From positions 14,628 through 78,627 of the forward strand of contig JAMYWO010000186.1 in the NCBI GenBank assembly GCA_024220525.1: 64,000 nt of DNA, in the 5' to 3' direction. Source of the DNA: Cochliopodium minus (Eukaryota; Discosea; Himatismenida; Cochliopodiidae). Shown piece by piece: positions 32,127 to 45,000 of the stretch. The translations under genes were made by a program, and so were the position numbers. The notes below the pieces were generated by a model. It was not told where the DNA came from. It did not search any database and was given only the letters and a program-made list of their open reading frames with translations. Position 1 is the first letter of the stretch, and each line of letters opens with the position of its first letter.

Positions 32127-35100
32127 ATGTTTCAAAATTCAACCAATTCTTTTTCTGTGCATAATTTTCTTCTGAATGGTGAAAGAATTAATTTTATTTC
32201 TTTGTTTTCTGAATCACTTTTCGAAAATATCCAGATAAAGGAGAATTATATTGTTTTGGAGAAAATCTTCATGGGCAATGTGGGACAGGAGATACGAAAA
32301 AGGTTTTAGAATTGAAAAAGATCTCGATTAATATAGATATAAAATCTATTCAATTGGGACATTTCAATTCTTTTCTGATTGATAGTAAACCATTCCTTTT
32401 CTTTATTTGGAAATTGAAAATTATATAGTTATCCGTTGTAAATAGAGAAAGGAGTTCTATATGGATGTGGTAAAAATGATAAATATAATTTAAAATAAAT
32501 AATAGATTCAATTATTTTCGAAAAGGAAACAATGAAAGGAATCAAATGGGCTTTTTCAGAGAAGGATTAAAAATATTGAAGAATTTTATGGAGATAGAAT
32601 CAAATGTAAGTAAAGTCTCCTCATCATACTATAAAACAATCATACAAAAGGGTATCAAAAAAAGATTTTTTTTTTAAAATATAAAAAATTAAAACTTTAA
32701 TTATTTTATTGAAAAGAAGATGGAAAATTGTACTTTAGTGGAAAATTAAACAGACATACAACTGAAAAATTTGTTCCAATCGAAATCGATAAAGTTAAAG
32801 ATTTTTCGTGTGGATTCAACAGTGAAATTTTTTTAAGAGGTAATTGAGATATAATTATTCCCATTATTTCAAAATTTTTTTTGTAAAAATAAAAGAGAAC
32901 GGAGAAGTATGGAGTCTTTCTAATTCGGGCGTTTCTTCGTCTAATCCCGAGTTTCTAACTACTATTCTTTTATTTAAAGATGAAAATATCATCGGTTTAA
33001 GTTCTGGGAGAAGTTTTTTTATTTTCCTTTCTCGTAAATAAATTTTAAATTTTATTTTATTTTTTTTAAAATTTTTTTGTTTCGTTTTAATAAAAGGGGA
33101 TGAAAATGGAGATACGTATTTGAAATATTTAAAAAAGGATAAAAAAATGGAAGAATTTAGAAACTTTCCAAATATCGTCTCAGTACACTGTGGTTGTTTT
33201 TTCTCTGTTATTTTACTCAGTAAAAAAAAATTTTTAATTTAAAATACATTCTTATTTCATTAAATATTTATTAAATTTTAAAATAATGATTTCAAAAAAA
33301 AAGAGAGTGGAGAGGTTTATTTGAAGGGAAATGGGAAAAGTAAATTTACAAATCTTTTGTTAGAAAGAGATTCTGGCACAAAAAATACTTATTTAAAAAC
33401 AAATCTCGCAAATGTAATTAACATTACTACAGGATTCAAGCATATCATTATTCTTGACAGTACAAAATTTTTTTATTTTTTATTTCAAATTTTTTATTTT
33501 TTATTTCAAATTTTTTATTTTTTATTTTTTATTTTTTATTTCAAATTTTTTATTTATTTTTCAATCTGATTTCCAATAAAAAAAGGAAAAGGAGAATTAT
33601 TATATTGTGAAAATGACAGAAGAACTAAAAAAATTCTGTTTAATAACATCAAACTATTTCATGGTCATTCACTTTGTGTAAAAATTTTAAAAACTAAAAT
33701 ATTTTAAAAAAAATTAAAAAAATAAATCAACAATGGGTAGGAAAACATACACATCAAAATGGTATAGAAATAACTTTTTTTTAGAATTTTAATTTAATTT
33801 TTAATTTTTTTTTTAATCAGCATTGTGATAATGAGACAATAATGTTTAAAGTTTTGAATGAAAATTTTGAAAATGGAGATTCTTTAGAAGAAAATATTGA
33901 AAAAATTCTCACTTACTTCTCCAAAAAATACCACCTCAACGATTATCAATACAAACATTTTATTTTGAAAGGAAATCCTAAAGTTACAAAAGAAATCATT
34001 TTAAAAAGAATTTCAAACGATAAAATAATAATTGAAATAGAAATTCCAAAAGAAGGAATGATAAAAATGGGAGATTTTAATTCATATGAAGGAGAATTTT
34101 TAAAGGGAGTTCCACATGGCAAAGGTTGCATGAAAATTGGAGAAATAGTTGTTTGGGAAGGTTTTTGGATCAACGGTGTTGAATGGGATGGTATTGGTGA
34201 AATCAAAAGAGAAGAAAAAGATCTTATTTATTATTATTTTGGTAAGAAATTTTTTTTTAATTATTTATTATTAATTATTTATTATTAATTATTTATTTTT
34301 TTACTTTTTTAACTTTTTTTTAATTTTTTTATTTTTTTATTATTTTTAAAAAAAAATTTTTAATAGGAGAAATAAAGGAGGGTAAATTTGTGGGTAAAGG
34401 CAAAAAAATGAAAGAAAACAAAGTAGATATATTGTGGGATGGGGAATGGAGAGATGGTGTTGAATGGAATGGGTACGGGTTTTGTACACTCAAAGACTCC
34501 AAAGGAAAAAATTTTAATTATAAAGGTTTTTAAAAAACAAATCATATTTATTTTATTTTATTATATTTTATTTTGATTTAATTTTATCTATTACATAATT
34601 TCATTTAAAAAATATTTCTTAAAGGGTATCTTGTGGAAGGAGTAGCGGAAGGTAAAGGAATCAAATATGATTTAAATATCAAAATACCTATTTGGAAGGG
34701 TATTTGGAGGAAGGGTGTGGAATGGGACGGGAAGGGATTTATTTTCTACAATAATAACACATGTTTTTCTGGCGAATTTAGAAATGGAAAAAAAACTGTT
34801 GGTAAATTTTATTATTTTAAATTTTATTTTGTTCATTATATTTTTAAATTTATTTTTGATTATTATATTTTAATTTTATTTTTGTTTTTATTTAATTTAT
34901 TTGAATTTTTTAATATTCATTTTAATTCATTTTTATAAAGGAATTCTTGACGAAAAAAATAAACAATTTGAAGTTGAATATGATGAAAATGAAGTGGAGA
35001 TCATAGAAAAGAGGAAGAGAACTTTCAGCGGAGCTAGGATAATGATTGTTGGAAAAGAAAACGTTGGGAAAACTTCTTTTCGAACAAGATTGACGGGCTC

Positions 35101-38100
35101 CTCTTACGAAGAATCAAACGAAGAATCTCATAAAAATGTTTTGAAAGATAAAATGGAGGGAGAAATGACTCATGGTGTTGGTACTATTTTTACTTTTATT
35201 TTTTATTTATTTTGATATTTTTGATTTTTTAATATTTTTTTTAAAAAATTATTTTTTTATTTTATTTTTTTATATTTTGTTTTTTTATATTTTGTTTATT
35301 TCTTATTTTTAAATTTTCATTTACATACTTTTTTTTAGATATTTCTTCTTGGAAAAGTGATGAAACATTATTTTCAATTTGGGACTTTGCAGGACATGAA
35401 GAATATCACATAGCACACTCTTTCTTTTTCAGTGGTCAGTGTGTTTACTTACTTTTTTTTGATTGTTCGTATGATCCAAAAGAAATAATTTCAAAAAATA
35501 AATTGGATTACTGGTTACACTTTTTGCAATCTCAAGTTGGCGAAAATGCTTCTTTCATTCTTTTAGGAACTAAAATAGATGTCTTAGAAAATAGTTTAAT
35601 CAGTCTGGATAATGTTAGTTTAAATGATAGATTGATTAAAATAAATAATGGTAAAAAAAAAATGAAAAAAAATTGTCAAAATTTATTTTTAATTTTTTAG
35701 TTCAGAATTAATACTTAAAATCTATATTTTTTAGTTTATTTACTGATATTCATTTATTCTTTTTTTTTTCTGAAAATTTTTAAAAATAAATTATTTTTTG
35801 TTTATTCTTTAATTTTATTAAAAAAATTTTTTTTGAAGAATTGAAAAGACTGATAGATAATAGAATTAAATTAAAGTTTCATATATTCAAAGACTTTCTC
35901 TTGAACGGAGAAGAATCGCTATTCTTTTGTTTGAACAACAGAGAAAAAGACTTGGACAAATCTGGAATCAAAAAAGTGATTCTCTTGTTAAAAGAAGAGT
36001 ACGATACAATAAAGCACAGCGTGCAAACAAACAGAAATCACAAATTGATTTATGATCTCATCTGCAAATTATCCAAAGAAAAGAAAAATGTTAAAAAAAT
36101 CTTCGCTAATGATTTCGATGAAAAAATGGATCCTTTTTTGGAAGTTGATTTTCTTGAATCAAAGTTGAAGGAAAATGAACAGTTCAACAGTTTCAGCCAG
36201 AGCAGCGGATTTTTAGTTTCGTTGGAAGATTATTTGGTTGATTTGCACAAGTTGGGAGTTATCATCTACTTTAACCATGATTCCACGAAAAAAATTATCA
36301 TCACTGATCCAAAGTGGTTCAATCTTGTCTTCAAAGCAATCTTAGATTATGGAAGAAGAAAAGTACAGATCTATTTCCAGGAGATTTACGAGAAATTTTT
36401 TTCTGAAAAAAAGAATTCCTCTGCTTTTGATCCTTCTAAAGAGGAATGTTTAAACAAAGTTGAATCTTATTTGAAACTTTTGAAAGAGGGATTTCCTTTT
36501 GAAACTGACATTGAGGATATTTGGAATGATCCCGTCTCTAAACAAAAATCAATTTTAGACAAAATTAGTTACTACACTCTCTTGGACATGTTAGAAGAAT
36601 TGAATGCTCTCATTCTTTCTCGTGACTTGTCTTCTTACTTGAAACTTAAGAAAGTGAATCCTATTCACCCACATCTTTCTCAAACTTTGCCAACAGTGAT
36701 AGAGGAGGATTTTGTTTATTATATCCTCAGAGAAATGGTGGAAACAACTAAAAATGATTTTTTGATGGAGATTCTTTTCAAATATGATCTTCTTTATTTC
36801 AAACAGAAAAAAAATCAAACTCATTCCTATTACCTCATCCCCTTTCTTTTTCCAAACAAAAAACCGGAGAATATTTATTTGACCAAAGAGAGAATCAAAT
36901 TGGAAGATTTTAATTTTCAATATGAATGGAAAATGAAGTATTTTCTTCCTTTTAAACCCTTTTCTATTTGGAAAATTTTGTTTTTGAAAATAAGAAATTG
37001 TTGCGTCGTAAATGATCTTCTTCATAAAGTCGAGGACGAATATTTTTGGAAAGATGGTTTTCTATTCAATTTTGTTGATTTGAGTTCTGTTGATAAGAAA
37101 AAATCGATTTTGATTCTCATTAATTCTTTTGAAAATTTTAATGAGAAGAATAATGAAAAAATGATTGAAAACAAATTTCTGATGGAAATTGTGATAAAAA
37201 GTGATTCAAATCCCAATGCTTTGAAAAATAAAATATATGATTCTATAAATGATTTTGTGAAGGGATGGATGAAGGGAGGGGTGAATTTAAAACTTGTTGT
37301 TGAAAAGAAAAAAATGGGAGAACTAAAGACTCTTCCCATCATGAATTCCTTCAATGAAAAAAAACAATTTGAAAAAATAATTTGCAATAACTGCCGAAAA
37401 AAAATGAATTTTATTGTGGATCTCACAAAGGAATGTTCTAACTGTTTCTCACAAATGTTTTTAATTGAAAAAGAATTTGCTCTTATGGAATTATCAAAAC
37501 CAAACATGAAAGGTGGTTTAGGAATAGTAAACAAAGTGAAACATGTTAAAAGTGGAGAAATATTTGCACTCAAAGAAAGATTAGATGAAAATAAAATCAA
37601 AGAATTTCTTTACGAAATTCAAATTAAAAGGAAAATAGAACATGAAATTAATACTTTGATTTCTCCTAGAATTGTTCATGTTTTTGATGACTCCATTTTA
37701 AATTATAAATCAAAATACATTTTGTTTGAGTGGGTGAATGGAGGGACAATGAAAGATTTTAAATTTGACAAGTTTAAAACAGAAGAAGATTTTGTGAAAA
37801 TGATTTCCTCCTTTGTTTATCAACTGAAAATTTTACATGATAAAGGATTTTATCATAGGGACATAAAGCCATTGAATATGATGTTTCAAGAAACAGAAGA
37901 AGAGATTTTATTTTTCTTTATCGATTTTGGATCTTCTCACGATGTAAAATTAACTGAAAAAATGATTCAATCTTATTCTCATAATTTCTCTGCTCCTGAA
38001 CAATTTAAAAATGATCCAAAACAAAATGGAGATTGTGATGTTTATTCTCTAGGAAAAAGTTTTTTTACATTTAACAAGAATTTAGGGAATAATCTTACAA

Positions 38101-38369
38101 TTTCAGAAGAACTGATTACTTTGTTTGAAAGAATGTGCAGGATAGATCTTAAAGAAAGACTTTGTTTGGGTGATTGTTTTGAAAGTCTTATTAAGTTTAT
38201 TGAAAAAAATAATTACAATATTATAAGTTATGGAGATTACTACAACAAAATCTTTAAGTTCAATCAAAACTTTGATGAGTTTTTAAAAAATTTTAAACAA
38301 AAAGAACAAATTGATAAAAAAAGATCTCAATCTCCAATCTTATTCCAAAGAAATGTTGAAAAAAAATAA
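32127..38369 (+). CDS. ROCO-family kinase: RCC1 repeats, MORN repeats, Roc GTPase, COR, zinc ribbon, protein kinase
   Basis: Sixteen exons add up to 4,839 nt, 1,612 residues plus stop, in one frame: 32127-32178, 32241-32384, 32446-32469, 32526-32651, 32717-32839, 32896-33033, 33097-33219, 33304-33459, 33586-33677, 33741-33761 (21 nt), 33821-34241, 34367-34525, 34625-34801, 34941-35180, 35339-35650 and 35839-38369. Residues 1-325 are RCC1 blades (GELYCFGENLHGQCGTGD). About 410-585 are MORN repeats (YEGEFLKGVPHGKG, WEGFWINGVEWDG). Roc follows at about 610-770 (IMIVGKENVGKTSF, IWDFAGHEEYH, LLGTKIDV), then COR (VSLEDYLVDLHKLGVI, DPKWFNLVFKAIL). A CNNC...CSNC pair precedes the kinase at about 1320-1575, with ALKERL, YHRDIKPLNMM, IDFGSS, SAPEQF and DVYSLG intact. 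ROCO proteins are dimeric GTPase-regulated kinases (LRRK2 type). Confidence 0.9.
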
Positions 38370-38526
38370 TAAAATTGAAAAAAAATGATTTTTCTAAACT
38401 TCGACAAATTCAAAACAACAAAAACAAAAAAGGGAGAATTAAAAATTGAAAGACTAAAAAAATTGTTAGAAGAAAAAAAAAAACTGAAAAAAAAAAGGTT
38501 GTAAAATTAAAAACTCTCTTTTTTAA

Positions 38527-41500
38527 TTATTTTTTCTTTATCATGTCTTTGTAAAAAAGTAACATCTTTTCGTAATGAAAAAGTATTTTCTTTCTTTCCT
38601 CAAAAGTAGTTGAAAGTTGTTCTAACAAATTGTCCAAAAATTTTCTTTGTTCCTTTTCTTCAAAGTCCCACTTGCTCATATCCAAAGCAACAAATTCTGA
38701 AATAAACTTTATTATAAATTCATTTTCCCTTGTAAGATCTGTTCTTTGTTCTTCTTTTTCATTTTCTATTTCTTTTCCAAACTCTTTTTCGAATGATTCC
38801 CCAAATCTTGTCCAAAAATATTCGATCCTTTCAAAAAAAAAATTTTTTTACATAAAATTAATTATAAATTAATGATGAAATGATTCTTGGATGATTACCA
38901 AAAAGATTGAGTTTGGAAAATGGGATTTTGTTTGATTGAATCTCTCAAGTAATCAAATTCACCATTTTTACCTTTTATTTTTCTACGAATCACATTTGCT
39001 GCTTTTAACTTTAAAAATAAAAATAAAATAAAAAATTCGAAAATAAAAAAAATTTTTAGTTTAATAATATCTTTTTTACAAGTACTTCTGTGGTCAAAAT
39101 GTTTGCAATTTGGTTTTCCATAGTAATGAGAGTAGAATTAAAGAGGAAAAGAACAAGTTCAAACCCATCTTCCTTTAAATCAAATTTATCAACAGAAGCC
39201 ATCATTGATTTCAACAAAAATGTGAACATTCTTCTTCCCGTATCCTTTTTCAGAAGATCTCTTCAAAAATATAAAAATAAATAAAATATAAAAATAAATA
39301 AAATATAAAAATAAATAAAATATAAAAATAAATAAAATATAAATAATAAAATATAAATAAATGTTGATAGATATTTATAAAAATTTATAATAATGAAATT
39401 AAAAATTATTTTTTTACCCTAATTTTTTGACATCTTCAAAAGTAACAGATTGGTTGAAAAGTAATTTCGTTAAGACCCATTGCATGTCGGAAATAAACTC
39501 TCCACTAATCTCCCCTTTTTCGTAAAGAAAAAAGGTGGAGTTGATCTCTTTTTTTTCTTTTTTTTCTTCTATCAAGTTCTTCAAGTCTTGTGATGACATT
39601 GTGCTCATCGTGTTTTTCTCTTTTAAAAAAAAAATGGTTAAAATAAAAAATAAAAATAAATAAAATTAAAAAATAAAATAAATATAAAATAAATATTATA
39701 AAATAAATTTTATAAAATAATTTTTATAAAATATTACAAAATAAAAAAATAAAATAAATATAAAATAAATATTATAAAATAAATGTTACAAAATAAATAT
39801 TATAAAATATTATAAAATAAATTTTATAAAATATTATAAAATAAATATTACAAAATAAATGTTATAAAATAAATGTTACAAAATAAATATAAAATGAAGG
39901 AAATCAAATAAAAATTACAAAATAAAAAAAAAAAACAGAAAGAATTACCACCAAGTTTATGAGGGAGAGAAGTTTTCTGTTTGCTGGAAGTGGTAGTAGA
40001 AGTGGAGGAGGGTTTACTAGAAGAAGAAGGTGGAGATGTTATTGTAGAGGTGGAAGTAGTGAGAGGAGGGGTCGACTTTTGAGAATTTCTTAAAAGTTCT
40101 CTCTCTTTACTTTTTTCTATTCTTTCTAAAACTCTTATGTATCCCTTTTCATTTTTTTCTTTTTTAGTCAAAAAAAAAATAAATATTATTTAATCAAAAA
40201 TAAATAAATGAATAATAAATAATAAATTATAAAATGAATAAATAATAAAATATAAAATGAATAAATAATAAAATATAAAATGAATAAATAATAAAATATA
40301 AAATGAATAAATAATAAAATATAAAATGAATAAATTATAAATTATAAAATGAAAAAATAAAAATGGAAAATGGAAAAATAAAAATGGAAAAATAAAAAAA
40401 TTTTAAAAGGAGAACCATAAACTTCAAGGAGATTATCAAATTTTTGTTGATTTTGTCCAAATCAGAAAGGAGATTATTCAAAAGGGCTCATATTTCTCCT
40501 TTATTTTTTTAACTTGTTCCTCATATATCTTTTGTTCTTTTTCTCCTCCTAAAAAAAAAGAAACAAATAATAAATTAAAAATTAAAAATTAAAAATTAAA
40601 AATTAAAAATAAAATAAAAAACAAAAATTAAAAAAACATCTAAAATTAATGAAATAAAAATATAAACAAATATGAAAATAACCTTGTTCATTTTTTTCTC
40701 TAATTCAGATTTTTAAAAATTAAAGTTTGACGTTCATTTCTAATTTTTGTTTTTCTTTGTTGAGTTCTTCTTTCAAAATAAGGTTTTCCTTTTGAAAATT
40801 TCATTTTCTTTTGAGTTTCATCAATTTCTTTCTCCAACTCTTCTTTCGTTGCGGTTGGATCTGTCAACAAGTTTCTCTTTTCTTTGGAATTTCATTTGCG
40901 TCCATTTCTTCAATCCCTTTCCCTTGTATCTTATAATAAAAATAAAAATAAAATATTTTTAAAAAACATAAAAATAATAAAAAACTAAAAAAATGATAAA
41001 TTATTCGAAAAAAATAAAAATTAATTTAAAATGAAAAAACAAAAAAATAAAACCTAAAAAAAATTAATGAATAAAAAAATTATTATTTTTTTTTGTTACC
41101 CCATTGATTTTGCAAGTTTTGTTATTGCAATTAAATTTGAAACAACTTTTTAAAGAATTTTCTTTGAATGATTTTTTGAAAAGAGAAGAAAATTTTTTTA
41201 CCTGCAGACATATCTTTTTTGGAATGGAGGTCATTTGGTGAGAAAAAGTAAGTAGAACTTAATCCTATTGTATAACATGCATTCAAATATAATTTTATGT
41301 TGTCCTTTAATTTAACATTCAAAAAAATATAAAAAAATGTTTAAAAATTAAAAAAAGAAAAAAAAGTTTTACCATTTCTGTTATTGGCAATAATCTTTGT
41401 GTATTTATTCTCTCAATAAGATCTTTTATTTTTTGATTTATAAATATTTTATTTATTTATTTATATTTTTTAATTTTATTTTTATAATTTATTAACCAGG

Positions 41501-41932
41501 TTTCAATTTGTTTATCATTTTGCATAAAACTATCCCATTTTTCAAACTTATCCACAGATCTTCTCTATCCACCAATTCATTTTCCATGAAGTTTTCTATC
41601 CAAAATGCCACTTTCAATTCCAAAAGAGGATCTCTTTTCGCATTCATTTTCATGTATATCTCTGCATCGAATCCATACAATCTTTGATTGGTAAAAAAAA
41701 AAGTGGGGGATTATATTATTATTTTTATAATCAAAATAATTGATCCCATACCTCTTTCCGCTATCGTCAAATACACTTTAATTTTCAAAAATTGATTATT
41801 ATCAAACAAAAAAATTTATATTTTTATTATTTTTTACACTCCTATTTATTTGTTAAAAAGCAATTGGATGATGTTGATAAGTCAAATTTTAATTTGCATA
41901 CCACTTTTATTTGCTATGATTGTTTTGCTCAT
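38527..41932 (-). CDS. Calponin-homology domain protein with coiled coil and helical C-terminal region
   Basis: A probable start MSKTIIANKSG lies at 41932. The CH domain follows over several exons: RLYGFDAEIYMKMNAKRDPL, AFWIENFMENELVDREDLW, LKNGIVLCKMINKLKPG, DLIERINTQRLLPITEM, NIKLYLNACYTIGLSSTYFF, SPNDLHSKKDMSAG and VVSNLIAITKLAKSMG, the full calponin-type order that binds actin. A charged coiled coil follows (TATKEELEKEIDETQKKM, then LKEELNKEKQKLEM), then a Ser/Thr linker (about 40100-39950) and an all-helical C-terminus (FTFLLKSMMASVDKFDLKED to FYKDMIKKK) that I cannot place. One base is out of phase between exons 1 and 3, and two one-base shifts occur in the coiled-coil exon (about 40930-40690). 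Either homopolymer errors or decay. Stop at 38527. Confidence 0.65.
39270..39350. repeat. AAATATAAAAATAAATA tandem repeat in an intron
   Basis: Four or five copies of a unit of about 17 bp in the CH-gene intron. Confidence 0.8.
40205..40345. repeat. 23-bp tandem repeat in an intron of the CH gene
   Basis: About five near-perfect copies of a 23-bp unit (ATGAATAAATAATAAAATAT plus AAA), then a decayed tail. Confidence 0.85.
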
Positions 41933-42097
41933 AGTAAGTATTGGATGTTTCCCTCTTTTTTTTTTATTTTTCATTTGAAATTTCTTTAAATATAACCTAA
42001 CTAAAACCAAACAACTTTTGATTAGATTATTGTCTGTTGTATGTACTATTTATTTTATTGTTTTTGGAAATTTGAAAAAGTAAATCTTTCTTTTTTT

Positions 42098-45000
42098 TTA
42101 AAAGGAAAAAGGACAAGAATAAACAGTCGCATTCGAATTCAAACTTCCAGAACCCAAAAGACACTTGTATGGATGAAAGGCAAGAGAAATTACGGGAGAA
42201 ACTCTTTGACCAAAAAAGTTATTATTATATCTAGATTGAAGAAAAAAAAGGGATTAAAATCAATTTTTGAAAAATAAATTCAATTTCAAATTAAATTAAA
42301 AATAAAAAATATAAAATTCAATTTAGATTGAAAAGATAAAAAAAAGAGGAAGAATTCCTTTTACCTTACAACAGATAACTCATTTCCCTCTGTATCTAAT
42401 ATCTGTATTTTTTGTTTCTTGGAACCACAAGCAACAATAGGAGCAAAATCATGAACTGAAAAACAACTCATTTCACCAATGTTGCTGCTGATCGTTTTAA
42501 CAGAAATGGAACTTCTGATATCCCAAAACTTTAAATAAAAAAAAATATAAATTTAATAAATTAAAAAATAAAAAATAATAAAAATTAATTTTAATTTTAA
42601 TTTTAATTTTTTATATTAATTTCTTACCTTTATTTGACAATCCGCATCCGCAGATACTATCATTCTCTCATCCTTTGAGAGATGAGAATTTACAACCCAT
42701 TTTTTGTGTTCGGACCATTGACGCACGATTCCGTTGGACTCATTAGAAGATACCCTCGTGTCGAACAACTTTAAAGATCCATCACTGAAACTGACCAATC
42801 TTAATTTACCTAAAAAATGAAACCAAACAAAAATGAAACAAAAAATAAAAAAATCAAATTGAATTAAAAATTTTAAAAAATTTTAAAAAAAATAATAAAA
42901 TTTTAAAAAAAATGATAATGAAACAATTTTTTTTTTGTTTTTTTTTTACCATCACTATCAAGAGCAGAGGAAATAGAGGTGATGGGACTAAGAGTTCCTG
43001 TATTGAACTCTGCAACAGAAATTTCTTGGGAAAGGTCCCATAATTTAACGAAATTGTGCTCTCCTCCCACCAACAACTTGCTGCTGTTTTGATTCCAATT
43101 TGCCAACATTCCTATTCCTTTTTTGGTAGAATTAGGGAGGACAGTGGAGGAAGAAACGAGTTCTATCGAGTTTTTCATTTTTAATCCCTTCCATATCTTT
43201 ATGCTTCCTTTGTCTGTTCCGCACAATAACATTGTTTGCAAATGAGTGTTTATCAATTGAAAACAGCTGATCTTTTCGTTATCTTTCACATCATTGTTTG
43301 CGAATGTTTGGATTCTTTTTCCTAAAAAAATAGATATAAAATAAAAAAAAACAAAAAAATAAACAAAATAAATAATCAAGATAAAACTGGGTAACATGAA
43401 AATAAAAATAAAAAAATAAAATTAAAATAATTGAGGAATATAAAAATGAAAATAATTCAAAAAATACTGACATTATTGAAAAATGAAAAATTATTTTAAA
43501 ATCGTTTTTTTTTTTACTCTTGTTTGAAGGCTCAGCCCAATTCCATATTGAAACTTTGTTTCTGTCATGCGCACAAAATAACAAAGTTTCGTAGGGATCA
43601 AAAGCAAGAACAGAACAAGCAGTGGATTGATTTTCCATATCCGCTATTTGTTCATCAAACTTTAACATTTCTTTGTAATTTATAAACTTTGTTGTTTTTT
43701 CCAAATCTTCTTTTTTCTCCACCAAAACTGATCCATGTTTATTTGAAAGATCATAATTCTGGAAATCAAATTTGAAACTAAATAAGAATAAAAATAAAAA
43801 TAAAAATAAAAATAAAAATAAAAATAAAGAATAAGAATAAGAATAAAAAATAATAAAATAAAAAAATATTAAAATATTAAAAATACATGCAAATTTTCAA
43901 AATAAAAGAAAATTAAAATTAATATGTATATTAAGAAGAGTTAAATGAAAAAATAAAACTTTGTAAGGGGATATCAATTTTAGAGGTTATTAATTTAAAG
44001 TTGTTTATAATTTTTGGGCATCTCAAATGAAAAAAGTTAATTTTATTTTGTATCTTTTTTATTCAAAAAAATAATTTAACAAAAAGAAATAAAAATGAGA
44101 GAAAAGGATAATTTTAAAGATGTTTTACCTGTTGTCTTTGTTGATGGCTGAATACTCTTCAAAATCATTTTTATCAGAAGAAAATTCAGAACCAATTTTA
44201 TCATTGGAACTTTTGTTATCATTATTGTTGTTATTGTTATTNNNNNNNNNNNNNNNNNNNNNNNNNNNNNNNNNNNNNNNNNNNNNNNNNNNNNNNNNNN
44301 NNNNNNNNNNNNNNNNNNNNNNNNNNNNNNNNNNNNNNNNNTCATTTTTATCAGAAGAAAATTCAGAACCAATTTTATCATTGGAACTTTTGTTATCATT
44401 ATTGTTGTTATTGTTATTATTATTGTTATTGTTATTATTATTATTGTTGTTATTGTTATTAATATTATTGTTGTTGTTGTTAGAGTTGTTAATTCCGCTA
44501 CTGTTTTTATCTTTGGTGGTATTGAGATTAAAAAAGTTGTTGCCGTTATTGCTGCTGTTGTTGCTACCACCAGGGTAAATAGAACTCATGTTTTCGGTGG
44601 GAGATTCAGTAGATTCGGTGCTGGAATAAATGTCTCTGGGAGAATAAGCAGGAGATTGAGAAGGAGGAGAAATGCCAACGCGACTTTTGTTGGAAGAAGA
44701 AAGATAGTTTTGAAGAAAAGAAGGGGAGATGGGAGAATTCTTTGGAAATTTTTCATCAGATAATTCATCTTCGCTCATTCTCACTTTTGATAAAGGATTG
44801 GATGGTTGATTTAGAAGGAGAAATCCAGAGGGTACAATCTTGGAGAATCTGAATAACATTTGTTCGGCTTTGTTGTGGGTCGATTTGATTTTCTCTTCCA
44901 ACCATTTCTTTTTGGAGGAAAATTCGATTTCATAATCTGAATTATTCCTTTCTTCCAACAAATCATCGAAATAGTAATTTGCCCAATCAGAAAAGTAGGA

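Noticed and set aside
36591-37600. Long minus-strand frames under the ROCO gene
   Set aside because: The plus strand carries an intact COR-kinase exon; the minus frames have no motif.
41792-41989. Possible plus-strand single-helix protein (FICYDCFAH...)
   Set aside because: No start, frames do not join, and the minus strand holds the probable first exon of the CH-domain gene.
42104-42277. Plus-strand open frame rich in Lys/Arg (and its alternative KKDKNKQSHSNSN...)
   Set aside because: The opposite strand encodes the last Raptor exon (FFGQRVSPVISLAFHP...), in phase with the preceding exon, so the plus frame is a shadow.
44120-44578. Poly-Leu frame across the N gap
   Set aside because: Antisense of the Raptor Asn run.
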